Shown: piece by piece, positions 17,902-26,626 of the stretch
Position numbering within the stretch: position 1 is the first letter of the stretch
How the letters are laid out: each line of letters begins with the position of its first letter
Source: Crocinitomicaceae bacterium
GTDB lineage: Bacteria; Bacteroidota; Bacteroidia; Flavobacteriales_D; Crocinitomicaceae
DNA length: 57,102 nt
Assembly (NCBI GenBank): GCA_020436025.1
Contig: JAGQYP010000005.1
Location: 45,478-102,579, forward strand
Reading direction: 5' to 3'
Notes under the pieces: generated by a model
The model's input: only the letters and a program-made list of their open reading frames with translations
Databases searched by the model: none
Told to the model about the DNA's origin: nothing
Program-made: the position numbers and the translations under genes

Positions 17902-20900
17902 CTAGAACTCGATACCCACCAAACAAACATCATCCACCTGTTCGAAATCCCCTTTCCAGGATTCAAAAGTCTTGTCGAAGTGCTTGAGTTGATCTTCCAT
18001 TTCGATATTCTGGAGATCAAAAATGAGATTTTTAAGGTTGGAATATTTGAACTTTTTCCCTCCTTTTTTACGTGTCTGTATATCCATACCGCCAAACTGA
18101 TCTGCAAATCCATCAGAAAACAGATAAATGCGATCATTTGGTTTTAATTCGATCGTATGGTTTGTGAAAGGCTGGTATTGTTCATATTGCCCTACAGGTT
18201 GTTTGTCTGGTTTGATCTCAATGATTCGTGTGGTTTTATTCTCAGTTGTGTCGTAGGGGAGAGGCGAACCATCATTGTCTCTTAAGATCCACAGCGGATT
18301 ATTGGCACCAGCATACTCCAGTTCACTTTTTTCAAAATCAATACAGCATAAGGCCATGTCCATTCCATCTTTGGTACTTCCTCCGGTATTTGCAAACGTA
18401 TCCGTCACAATTTCCTTGAGCTTGTCCAAAATTGCTGCGGGCTTGCGTAAACCGAATTCATTGATGCAACGATTCAATCCATTGGCACCAACTAAACTTA
18501 CAAGTGCTCCAGGTACTCCGTGACCAGTACAGTCGACAACGGTCACATAAACCTTATTTTCAATTTTTTCAAGCCAATAAAAATCACCAGAAACAATATC
18601 TCTTGGTTTAAAAAGAACAAAACTGTCTTTGAAATTTTTCTGAAAATCACCTTGAGACGGTAAAATCACAGACTGAATTCTTTGAGCATATCGAATACTA
18701 TCCGTGATGTCTTTGTTCTTCTCCTCAATGATTTCCTTTTGTTGAACTACTTCCAATGTTCTCTCCTGAACAGTATCTTCCAGGTTTTCAAGAATATTAG
18801 CGTTTTCAATAGCAATACCGAGGTAAGCACCCAATGATCTTAAAATGTCCAAATGGTATTTGGTGTAAGCATTTTTCTGGAATGATTGAGCTGAAATAAC
18901 CCCGATAATTTTGTCTTTAACAACCAGTGGACAAAAGATCAAGGATTCAGGTAAATCCCCATGAACTACTACAATCTTATTGGTATACTTTTTATATTCT
19001 TTCTGATGATCATTTATGAAAATCTCTTTGTTGTTTCTAACCACCCAAACCGAGTAATTATCGATATCATCCAATGAAACTCTTACCTTAGGCATTCTTT
19101 GCCCTTTTTCCATGGTATAGGAGTATTCAATCTCATTGGTTTTGTAATCACAAACGCGAATACTAAACATTTCGGCCTTCATCAGTTTGTTGACATTGGC
19201 TTCTACGTTTTCAAAAATGTCTTCTAGGTCGTGAGAAGCAATTATTTCTTGGCCTATCTGACTCAACAATCGGGTGTTTTCGTAGGTTGTTTCTATTTCC
19301 TCTTTCTGAGCCACAACCTCAGCTGTTCTTTCTTCCACTTTATGTTCCATGTCTGCATAAAGTTGGGCATTCTCAATCGCTGTTGCGGCGTACAAAGCCA
19401 AGTTTCTTACCAAGTTGATGTGGTAATCCGTATAGGCATTAGGCTCAAAACTTTGAACCGACAATGTTCCAATAGTTTTCCCTTTGGTGATCAATGGAAT
19501 ATAAATTATCGATTCTGGTCTTTCACCTGCCTTAACCGCATCTTTTTTATCAGCTGCAATATATTTTTTAATGTCTTCGTAGTAATCCAGAATAACAATC
19601 TCCTTGCTGTTTTTGATGCACCAGGTGGTTAAGGAACCATCATCGTCCAAGTCGAATTCAAGGTCTGGTAAAATCTTTCCTCTTTCATAGGCACCTTTTA
19701 GTTCCAGACAATTTTTAGCTTCATTGACTACTCCAATTCCAAAAATGGTACAATCCATTACTTGGTTGGTCTTTTCATAGATTTTACCAATAATGTCTTC
19801 AAAAGAGAAAATGGTGTTGATTTCCCAACCAATTTCAGATAGCATGGCAGCATCCTGATAGGTTTTTTCGATCATTTCTTTTTGAGCTACAATTTCTGCA
19901 GTTCTCTTTTGAACTTTATTTTCCAGATTTTCCAGAATGTTCACATTATCCAGTGCAATGGCAGTAAACGAAGCCAAGGTTTTGACGATCTCCACATGCT
20001 TATCATTGAAGGCATGTTTTTGGAAACTTTGTACCGTAATCAATCCAACAATTCTCTCTCCGATAGCCATGGGATGAAAAATCAACGAATGCGGCATTTC
20101 TCCTGAAGGGACAATAATTTCCTTGGTGTATTTAGAGTATTCCTTCAAGTTGTCATTGATGTGAATTACCTGATTGTTTTTTACACAGATTACAGAATAG
20201 TTGTCTTCATTGTCCATCGAAACAGAGAAAGGTTCATCATCAATAACACCTTTTTCTATCTCAAATTTGTATTCTATTTCTCTACTTTCAGGTTTGTATA
20301 AACGCACTCCAAAACAAGCGGCATCCATTAACTGATCTACCGATTTATGCAGTTGCTTGAATATATCTTCGAAATTGGTGGAAGAAGTTAACTGTTGCCC
20401 AACCTCATTTAATAAAGAAGTTAGCTTGTAGCTTTGCTCTAAGTCTTCTTTTTGATCTCGAATTTCTTTGGTTCTTTCTTCAACTTTTTGTTCGAGAGAT
20501 TGATACAGTAAGGCATTTTCTAAAGCGGATGCCATGTACACTGTCAAGTTTCTAAGCATGTGAACATGATGTTCTTCGTATTGATGCTTTTTAAAACTTT
20601 GGACTGTTACCACTCCCGAGGAACCCCCTTTGATTTCAAATGGGATATAGATTATCGATTGGGTGCTTTTTCCAGCTTTTGGTGCCTGATCGGTTTTCAC
20701 CCATTTATGGTAATCTTCTGAAAAATTATTGGTGACGATCTCCAGTTTTTTTCTGAAACAAATATTCGCAAGTCGTGGCTCATCTTTTGAAACATCGTAA
20801 ACAATGTTCGGAAAAATCTTACCATCTTCTACATAACCTGGAAATGTTAATTCCTTTGTTTTATCATCATACAAAGCCATCCCAAATGAGGTGGCATCCA

Positions 20901-22098
20901 TGATTTTGCTGAGTTTTTGCTGAGCTGTTTGGATGATTTTTTCTACGGATAATAAAGCTGTTAGACTTTGACCTATTTCCCCAAGTTTTATAAGATCTTC
21001 AGAATAATTTTTAAGTTGATCATTTTGTCTTTGAAGCAAGAGTTTTTCACTTTTTTCCTGCTCTACTTTAAAGCGCAATTCCAGACCTTTTGTCTTTCGG
21101 TTGGCATTATCGCTTCTTACTTTATCTCGTAAATAATGAAAATCTTTAAAATATTTGAGGGCTTTCTTGGTATTCCCTTGCTTTTCATATAATTCGGCCA
21201 GACTAAAAGTGGCTTCCACCTCTATGTTACGAGCTTGGTATTTTTTTGCCAGATCGAAAGCTCTGTAAAAGAAATTTTCAGCTTCCTTGTCTTGTTTTTG
21301 AATCAGTTTGGCTTTCCCAATATTATTCAAACATTCAGCTACACCAGAATGGAATTCATCTTCTTCCCTCAGGGACAAACTTTGCTGAAAATACTCCAAG
21401 GCTTGTTCCGGACTATTTTGAAGAAGGTGAACTGAGCCCAACTTATTCAGACAATGTGCCTTTACGTGTCGGCTGCCGTCATTTTTTTCTAAAACGGTCA
21501 AACATTGATCTAGAGCTTTTGTGGCATTATCGTATTGGTTCAGATTAATATAGGCCTGGCCCATTCCATCCAAAACTTTTTGCAGAATGTCATTGGCGTC
21601 AAGATCTTCACAAATCTTCTTACTTTTTTTTAGATAATTCAGGGATTTATCATTCTCATTTATCGCATAGTAAACACTCCCGATTCCATTGTAAGCATCC
21701 GCCTTTCCTCGATCGTAATTTCCATTATGGTAAGCTTCCAAAGATTCCAGATAATACTGTAGCGCATTATCGTAGTCTGAAATATAAAAGAAAGTAGTAC
21801 CGATGGTATATTTTACCCGACCAAGAGGAATGTAAGTACTGATATCCTCAAAAATCGAAACAGCCTCCATGCTACGTTCCAATGATTCATCGTAATGTCC
21901 AAGCCATAGATTACATGCTCCGATGGTTGCAGTTGCTTCACCTTTACCTTTGGAATAATCCAATTTAGTAGCCATCTGAAGCACTTCTTCAGCAAGCTTT
22001 AAAGCTTCTTTGGGTTGAGAACGATTGATAGCCCAAGCTTCTTCGTTTAGCTGGTCGATGCTATTAACTGTAACGATATTTTTAGTCGAGCTACCCAA
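17902..22098 (-). CDS. TPR / 4x GAF / PP2C-type phosphatase signalling protein
   Basis: 1398 residues with no signal peptide or membrane segment. Order: TPR repeats (about 15-335); coiled coil; four GAF-like sensor domains starting near residues 375, 566, 756 and 949, each followed by a repeated coiled-coil linker of the KVEERTAEVVAQKE type; then a SpoIIE/PP2C-like serine phosphatase domain from about 1136, with SIRYAQRIQS, SGDFYW, VVDCTGHGVPGALVS and LYLFSDGFADQFGG. SpoIIE/RsbU domains act in partner-switching on anti-sigma antagonists or other phosphoproteins. The four GAF-linker units are clearly related to each other and arose by internal duplication. No partner kinase or antagonist is adjacent. 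Confidence 0.92.
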   Translation of the reverse strand: MGSSTKNIVTVNSIDQLNEEAWAINRSQPKEALKLAEEVLQMATKLDYSKGKGEATATIGACNLWLGHYDESLERSMEAVSIFEDISTYIPLGRVKYTIGTTFFYISDYDNALQYYLESLEAYHNGNYDRGKADAYNGIGSVYYAINENDKSLNYLKKSKKICEDLDANDILQKVLDGMGQAYINLNQYDNATKALDQCLTVLEKNDGSRHVKAHCLNKLGSVHLLQNSPEQALEYFQQSLSLREEDEFHSGVAECLNNIGKAKLIQKQDKEAENFFYRAFDLAKKYQARNIEVEATFSLAELYEKQGNTKKALKYFKDFHYLRDKVRSDNANRKTKGLELRFKVEQEKSEKLLLQRQNDQLKNYSEDLIKLGEIGQSLTALLSVEKIIQTAQQKLSKIMDATSFGMALYDDKTKELTFPGYVEDGKIFPNIVYDVSKDEPRLANICFRKKLEIVTNNFSEDYHKWVKTDQAPKAGKSTQSIIYIPFEIKGGSSGVVTVQSFKKHQYEEHHVHMLRNLTVYMASALENALLYQSLEQKVEERTKEIRDQKEDLEQSYKLTSLLNEVGQQLTSSTNFEDIFKQLHKSVDQLMDAACFGVRLYKPESREIEYKFEIEKGVIDDEPFSVSMDNEDNYSVICVKNNQVIHINDNLKEYSKYTKEIIVPSGEMPHSLIFHPMAIGERIVGLITVQSFQKHAFNDKHVEIVKTLASFTAIALDNVNILENLENKVQKRTAEIVAQKEMIEKTYQDAAMLSEIGWEINTIFSFEDIIGKIYEKTNQVMDCTIFGIGVVNEAKNCLELKGAYERGKILPDLEFDLDDDGSLTTWCIKNSKEIVILDYYEDIKKYIAADKKDAVKAGERPESIIYIPLITKGKTIGTLSVQSFEPNAYTDYHINLVRNLALYAATAIENAQLYADMEHKVEERTAEVVAQKEEIETTYENTRLLSQIGQEIIASHDLEDIFENVEANVNKLMKAEMFSIRVCDYKTNEIEYSYTMEKGQRMPKVRVSLDDIDNYSVWVVRNNKEIFINDHQKEYKKYTNKIVVVHGDLPESLIFCPLVVKDKIIGVISAQSFQKNAYTKYHLDILRSLGAYLGIAIENANILENLEDTVQERTLEVVQQKEIIEEKNKDITDSIRYAQRIQSVILPSQGDFQKNFKDSFVLFKPRDIVSGDFYWLEKIENKVYVTVVDCTGHGVPGALVSLVGANGLNRCINEFGLRKPAAILDKLKEIVTDTFANTGGSTKDGMDMALCCIDFEKSELEYAGANNPLWILRDNDGSPLPYDTTENKTTRIIEIKPDKQPVGQYEQYQPFTNHTIELKPNDRIYLFSDGFADQFGGMDIQTRKKGGKKFKYSNLKNLIFDLQNIEMEDQLKHFDKTFESWKGDFEQVDDVCLVGIEF

Positions 22099-22299
22099 GT
22101 AGTATTGATTGATGAACGTGAAAATAATAAAAAAAGGATTACATAGGAAATTGGTAGGGATTTATGTTGTTAGTTTTCAGTGGAGAGAGAGGGAGCAATT
22201 AAAAATGAAAAATGAAAAATTGATTTGTTACTTATTATGTTATTGGTCATATGAAAACGTGAGAACTTTATTACTCCACCAACTAAAAACTCCAATGAT

Positions 22300-22346
22300 C
22301 CAAAAATCGAAAAGTCGAACTGTCCAAAAGTCCAAATGTCAAAAAA
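22300..22346. repeat. Degenerate AAAAGTC octamer tract
   Basis: Imperfect copies of AAAAGTCG/AAAAGTCC at the 3' end of the nucleoside transporter gene, running up to its stop codon. Related to the array at 8740. The rest of the 248-base spacer (22099-22346) shows no gene. Confidence 0.65.
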
Positions 22347-23978
22347 TCAATAAAACATCCCGACAATCACTGCAGTCATCAAGCAAGCCAGAGTTCCGGC
22401 AATTAAGGCTTTGAATCCTAGTTTTGCCAATTCTCCTCTTCTTTTTGGGATTAATGCTCCGATTCCTCCTATTTGGATACCAATACTAGCGAAATTAGCA
22501 AATCCGCAGAGGACATACGTGGCCATGATTACACCTTTTGGAGTCATGGATTCTTTGATCTGACCTAAAGATTTGTAAGCCATGAATTCGTTCATGATGG
22601 TTTTTTCTCCAAGTAATTGGGCGACATAGAAAATGTCGTTGTTGGGCACACCCATGAGCCAGGCAAGTGGAGATAGAGTGTATCCAATGATAAATTGAAA
22701 ACTTAGATGTTTGTATTGGGTGTGTTCTGCAATGACGTCATTCAAACCCGTGTATTTTCCAATTCCGCCGAGCAGGTAATTGGCAAGTGCCATAAGGGAA
22801 ACAAATACGATCAACATCGCGATGACATTTGCCGCAAGTTTTAGTCCGTCTGTTGTTCCATTTGCAATGGCTTCAAGAGCGTTAGTTCCTAATTTTTCTT
22901 TGGAAACTTGCAGACTCTTATCGATTTTCTCTGTTTCCGGAAGCATGAGTTTGGCAAACAAAATGGCCGCTGGCGCAGATATAATAGAAGCCGTTAATAA
23001 GTGTTTGGCAAAGAAAAGCTCTTGGTTTTTGTCTCCTCCACCTAAATAGCTCATATAGGCAGCCAATACACCACCTGCAATAGTGGCCATTCCCCCAGTC
23101 ATCAGACAAAAAAGTTCCGATTTGGTCATGCGATCTAAGTAAGGACGGATGAGTAATGGGGCTTCGGTTTGACCTAAAAATATGTTTCCAGCAGCAGCCA
23201 TGGACTCTGCTCCTGAAAGATGCAATGTTTTTTTCATCAACCAAGCAAAAGCTTTTACAATGTATTGGAGGATTCCCCAGAAATAAAGCAAGCTAGTAAG
23301 AGCAGAGAAGAAAATAATTGTCGGCACAACCATTACCAAAAAGTTGATCAATGGGATTTCCAATTTTTCTGTAACCAACGAAGCGAATATGAATTTTCCT
23401 CCCTCTTTGGAGAAATCTACCACCTTTACAAATTTATCTGCAATCCACTCAAAAACGGATTCTACAAAGGGCACTTGCAAGAGCAATACAGCTAAAATAA
23501 TTTGCAATCCAACCGCTTTGCCAATTTGCACCCAATCGATGGATTTTCTTTTTGAACTGAAGAAAAACCCTAGAAGTAGGAGCACAGTCATTCCCAGAAT
23601 TCCGCGAAGGATGGATACGATAGAAAAAGTTGTGGAATAAGGTTCAGCCGGTTTTAAGACTAATTCTTCACTCCCTCTAATGAGTTTTAATTTTTCGTCT
23701 TTGTATTCTGTTTCGAGAGTGAGCAGTAACTGACCATCAAAGGTGAACAAGGTAACTTTGGAATCTTTGATGCTGAATATTCCTTTTTTGGGAACCACAT
23801 CAAATAAGCTGGTTTGCTCGAATGTTGAATCATTGGAAACAAATTTGATTTTAGTCTCACCTGATTCCCACTGAATGTCAGTGAAAGTTTCTTCTGCATG
23901 TAGTGGGTTGAAAATGAGTAGTGGCAGAAAGAACAGAAAGAGAAGTGTCTTATTCTTTATTACGTTTGTTAAGCTCAT
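22347..23978 (-). CDS. Concentrative nucleoside transporter (CNT/NupC family) with N-terminal extension
   Basis: 543 residues. Imports nucleosides with a cation gradient. Signal peptide (about 1-28), then about 100 periplasmic residues, then the CNT membrane domain from about 110. Motifs include FLGQTEAPLLIRPYL (about 275-290), TGGMATIAGGVLAAYMSY and GFANFASIGIQIGGIGALIP near the C-terminus. The beta-rich N-terminal extension is longer than in E. coli NupC but is seen in Bacteroidota relatives. Its start overlaps the end of the bifunctional nuclease gene by 29 bases. It serves salvage together with the deoxynucleoside kinase and thyA elsewhere in the window. Confidence 0.92.
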   Translation of the reverse strand: MSLTNVIKNKTLLFLFFLPLLIFNPLHAEETFTDIQWESGETKIKFVSNDSTFEQTSLFDVVPKKGIFSIKDSKVTLFTFDGQLLLTLETEYKDEKLKLIRGSEELVLKPAEPYSTTFSIVSILRGILGMTVLLLLGFFFSSKRKSIDWVQIGKAVGLQIILAVLLLQVPFVESVFEWIADKFVKVVDFSKEGGKFIFASLVTEKLEIPLINFLVMVVPTIIFFSALTSLLYFWGILQYIVKAFAWLMKKTLHLSGAESMAAAGNIFLGQTEAPLLIRPYLDRMTKSELFCLMTGGMATIAGGVLAAYMSYLGGGDKNQELFFAKHLLTASIISAPAAILFAKLMLPETEKIDKSLQVSKEKLGTNALEAIANGTTDGLKLAANVIAMLIVFVSLMALANYLLGGIGKYTGLNDVIAEHTQYKHLSFQFIIGYTLSPLAWLMGVPNNDIFYVAQLLGEKTIMNEFMAYKSLGQIKESMTPKGVIMATYVLCGFANFASIGIQIGGIGALIPKRRGELAKLGFKALIAGTLACLMTAVIVGMFY

Positions 23979-24543
23979 CCCTTATTTTTGAGGCGCCTTC
24001 ATAGTCCTCATTGTCAATTGCCTCTTGCAGTTTCAATTCCAAATCTTCATCTGAATACGCTTTGTATTCTTCTTCCTCTTCAATTGGAGCAACAACTGGC
24101 TCATCAATTTCAGATTCTGGAAGCTCGCCGTCTTCATCTAGAAGAATTCCAGCGGAACTTAAAATGTTCTCGAAGGTGTAAATATTGCAATTGAAACGAA
24201 CGGCTAATGCGATGGCATCAGAAGTTCTTGCATCGATCTCTACATTTTGTCCATTGTGTTTGCAAATAAGTTTAGAGTAAAAAATCCCTTCAACTAAATT
24301 GTAAATCACAACTTCTTCAATGTTGATATCAAAAGATTCAGCAAAGTTTTTAAATAAATCGTGGGTGAGTGGTCGGGTTGGAGTCATTTTTTCAAGCTCA
24401 ATGGCAATGGCTTGAGCTTCGAATCCACCGATGATAATAGGTAGTCTTCTTTTTCCTCCAGATTCTCCAAGTACTAAAGCATACGCTCCGGACTGTGTCT
24501 GACTATAGGATAATCCAACTATTTCTAACTTAATCTTCTCCAT
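23950..24543 (-). CDS. Bifunctional nuclease (DUF151) family protein with UVR motif
   Basis: 197 residues. The DUF151 core (about 1-130) includes LPIIIGGFEAQAIAIELEKM, TPTRPLTHDLF and VEIDARTSDAIALAVR. The family has reported DNase/RNase activity in a plant member. The acidic C-terminal tail ends in a UvrB/UvrC-type helical motif (about 165-195, EDLELKLQEAIDNEDYEGAS). It follows etfA and overlaps the CNT gene, an arrangement I recall as common in Flavobacteriia. A -7-like box TATTTTTG (24561-24554) lies just upstream. Confidence 0.88.
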   Translation of the reverse strand: MEKIKLEIVGLSYSQTQSGAYALVLGESGGKRRLPIIIGGFEAQAIAIELEKMTPTRPLTHDLFKNFAESFDINIEEVVIYNLVEGIFYSKLICKHNGQNVEIDARTSDAIALAVRFNCNIYTFENILSSAGILLDEDGELPESEIDEPVVAPIEEEEEYKAYSDEDLELKLQEAIDNEDYEGASKIRDELNKRNKE

Positions 24544-24565
24544 TCGGCTGCTTCAAAAATAGTGA

Positions 24566-24590
24566 AATCCTCTCTTAAACTGAGAGGATT
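24566..24590 (-). terminator. Hairpin between etfA and the bifunctional nuclease gene
   Basis: Perfect 9-base stem AATCCTCTC/GAGAGGATT with a 7-base loop. No long T-run directly follows, only ATTTTT a few bases on. It could be a weak terminator or an attenuator and RNA-processing element. Confidence 0.5.
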
Positions 24591-24614
24591 CCACTGCGAA
24601 TATACTAATAATGA

Positions 24615-25580
24615 TTAATTATTTGAAGCTTTGAATTTTTTAACTGCTTCTACCAGTTTTGGAACTACTTCAAAGGCATCTCCAACTACCCCATAATCAG
24701 CAGCTTTAAAGAATGGAGCTTCAGCATCCGTGTTGATTACAACGATTACTTTTGATCCATTTACTCCAGCTAAATGTTGGATCGCTCCTGAAATTCCAAC
24801 AGCGATATAAAGGTTTGGACGAATGGCAACACCTGTCTGACCAACGTGCTCGTGGTGAGGTCTCCATCCTATGTCTGCAACCGGTCTGGAACAAGCAGTA
24901 GCTGCTCCTAATTCTTTAGCAAGATCTTCAATCATTCCCCAGTTTTCTGGACCTTTCAATCCTCGACCAGCTGAAACAACCAATTCTGCTTCTGGCAATG
25001 GAATTTCTCCGTCTTGAGTTTTTGTTTCTACAACACTAACTCTTGCTGCTCCACAATCACAGTCGAATGCTTCAACAGCAGCTGGCGAACCACCAGATTC
25101 AGGTTTGAAAGAATTTGGTAAAAGCGAAATAATTCTTGTAGCGGTTTTTACATTTACAAAACCGAATGCTTTTCCTGAGAATACATTCACCTTGCAAGTA
25201 AATCCGTTTTCGTCTGATGGTGCATCAATTGCTCCGGAAACCAATCCAGCTTTTAATGCGGCTGAAACTCTAGGAGCCACAGCTTTTCCAATTAAATCAT
25301 GAGAGAATACGATAATATTCGCTCCTGTTTTATCTGCAGCAGCCTGAACTAATTTGGCTGTTTGAGAATCATCTGCATCATTCAGACCTTTATTTACTAA
25401 AACTTTGGAAGCTCCGTAATTTCCTAGCTCGGCTAAAGCTGAATCATCAGCTGAACCAGAAGTCACGGCTACAACATCTCCTCCAAATTTGTCTGCAACT
25501 TTTTTACCATAGAAAACAGCCTCAAATCCGTTTTTGGCTACTTTCCCGTTTGTGGTTTCTACATATACTAATACTGACAT
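24615..25580 (-). CDS. etfA: Electron transfer flavoprotein subunit alpha
   Basis: 321 residues. Carries FAD and passes electrons from acyl-CoA dehydrogenases toward the quinone pool. The C-terminal FAD-binding half has SAGRGLKGPENWGMIEDLA, CSRPVADIGWRPHHEHVGQTG and AVGISGAIQHLAG, then VINTDAEAPFFKAADYGVVGD. It starts 12 bases after etfB. The link to fatty-acid oxidation fits with the beta-oxidation genes at the window start. Confidence 0.97.
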   Translation of the reverse strand: MSVLVYVETTNGKVAKNGFEAVFYGKKVADKFGGDVVAVTSGSADDSALAELGNYGASKVLVNKGLNDADDSQTAKLVQAAADKTGANIIVFSHDLIGKAVAPRVSAALKAGLVSGAIDAPSDENGFTCKVNVFSGKAFGFVNVKTATRIISLLPNSFKPESGGSPAAVEAFDCDCGAARVSVVETKTQDGEIPLPEAELVVSAGRGLKGPENWGMIEDLAKELGAATACSRPVADIGWRPHHEHVGQTGVAIRPNLYIAVGISGAIQHLAGVNGSKVIVVINTDAEAPFFKAADYGVVGDAFEVVPKLVEAVKKFKASNN

Positions 25581-25592
25581 AATTGAAATCGA

Positions 25593-26333
25593 TTAAATAG
25601 CTTTCGCTTCGTTATGTAATAATTGAACTAATTCATCCATGTTTGAAGGATCCACATATTTACATTCACTTTTCGCATCTGGTGTCGAATAAGAAGCAAA
25701 TGAAGTCAATTCTTCAACTCCTGCAGGAGCAACCACATTCAATGGTTTTGTTCTTGCAGCCATGATTCCTCTCATGTTTGGAATTCTTTGTTCTGCCATT
25801 CCTTTTGCACAAGAAACAACCGCAGGTAATTCTGCCTTAACTACTTTAGTTCCTCCAGTTATATCTAATTCAAGAGTAGCAGTTGTACCGGCAACATCTA
25901 ATTTAGATGCCAATGAAAGAAAAGGAAGATCCAAATCAGCAGCAATCATTCCGGCAACCTGTGAACCATTATAATCAATAGTTTCTTTTCCTGTTAAGAT
26001 CAAATCGAATCCTTGATCTTTTGCATATTCTGCAATTTGTTTCGCAACGAAATAAGCATCTTTTGCTTCTGCATCAATTCTTACAGCGTCGTCCGCACCT
26101 ATTGCCAATGCTTTTCTAATTGTAGGGTCGTCCGCAGCAGTTCCCACTGTAATGGTAGTCACTGTTCCACCCATAGCTTCTTTCAATTCTAATCCTCTTA
26201 CAAGTGCATACCACTCATCGTAAGGATTGACAATGTATTGTACTCCTGTTTCGTCAAACTTCGTATTGTTGTCCGTAAAGGCAATCTTTGAAGTTGTGTC
26301 AGGAGATTTACTAATACAAACTAATATTTTCAT
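25593..26333 (-). CDS. etfB: Electron transfer flavoprotein subunit beta
   Basis: 246 residues from ATG 26333 (MKILVCISKSPDTTSKIAF). An upstream in-frame start would add 27 unlikely residues. Motifs: VQYIVNPYDEWYALVRGLELKE, TIRKALAIGADDAVRID, LILTGKETIDYNGSQVAGMI and VSCAKGMAEQRIPNMRGIM. It forms the heterodimer with EtfA and binds AMP. First gene of the etfB-etfA unit, divergent from pdhB across about 290 bases that hold both promoters. Confidence 0.97.
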   Translation of the reverse strand: MKILVCISKSPDTTSKIAFTDNNTKFDETGVQYIVNPYDEWYALVRGLELKEAMGGTVTTITVGTAADDPTIRKALAIGADDAVRIDAEAKDAYFVAKQIAEYAKDQGFDLILTGKETIDYNGSQVAGMIAADLDLPFLSLASKLDVAGTTATLELDITGGTKVVKAELPAVVSCAKGMAEQRIPNMRGIMAARTKPLNVVAPAGVEELTSFASYSTPDAKSECKYVDPSNMDELVQLLHNEAKAI

Positions 26334-26380
26334 CTTCTGTGTGTGTTTATGATTAACGATATCATTCGTGGAATGAGGCG

Positions 26381-26426
26381 CGAATATAATAAAATTATGG
26401 TATTTCTCAGACAATTGAATTCAATT
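26381..26426 (-). promoter_or_regulatory. Candidate etfB promoter with palindrome
   Basis: On the - strand TTG (26414-26412), 23-base spacer, then TATATTCG (26388-26381), 7 of 8 to TAnnTTTG. A perfect 14-base palindrome AATTGAATTCAATT (26413-26426) covers the -33 area and could be an operator, although AT-rich palindromes arise easily by chance. Confidence 0.4.
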
Positions 26427-26553
26427 TTTAAGTGTTTGATTAGCTGGAAAACCTTCCTCACCAGAAACTGTGAACGCATAATAAAAAAGTGCCTATAATG
26501 AACCCTGTTACGAATGCTACAAATGGAACAATTTTAACACCCTCCCGTAGATG

Positions 26554-26585
26554 TTGAAAAGCTAAATTTTTTTTTCGTAGTTTTG
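26554..26585 (+). promoter_or_regulatory. pdhB promoter, strong Bacteroidota type
   Basis: TTG (26554-26556), 21-base spacer, then TAGTTTTG (26578-26585), both perfect to consensus. The expected transcription start is about 26590-26592, giving a leader of about 36 bases. Confidence 0.8.
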
Positions 26586-26590
26586 CCCTT

Positions 26591-26603
26591 CTCCTAAAGG
26601 AGG
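26591..26603 (+). promoter_or_regulatory. Small leader hairpin CTCCT-AA-AGGAGG upstream of pdhB
   Basis: A 5-base inverted repeat at the predicted 5' end of the transcript. It includes an AGGAGG sequence that is 23 bases from the ATG, too far for a Shine-Dalgarno site. Could stabilise the mRNA end; function unproven. Confidence 0.35.
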
Positions 26604-26626
26604 ATAGAATAAAAGACACACAAATC

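Noticed and set aside
22109..22414. A + strand open frame of 101 codons in the spacer before the nucleoside transporter
   Set aside because: Its 3' part consists of the AAAAGTC microrepeat and antisense transporter sequence; low complexity and no motif.
26415..26550. tRNA or small RNA in the etfB-pdhB spacer
   Set aside because: No cloverleaf, no T-arm GTTCRANNC motif and no terminator hairpin.
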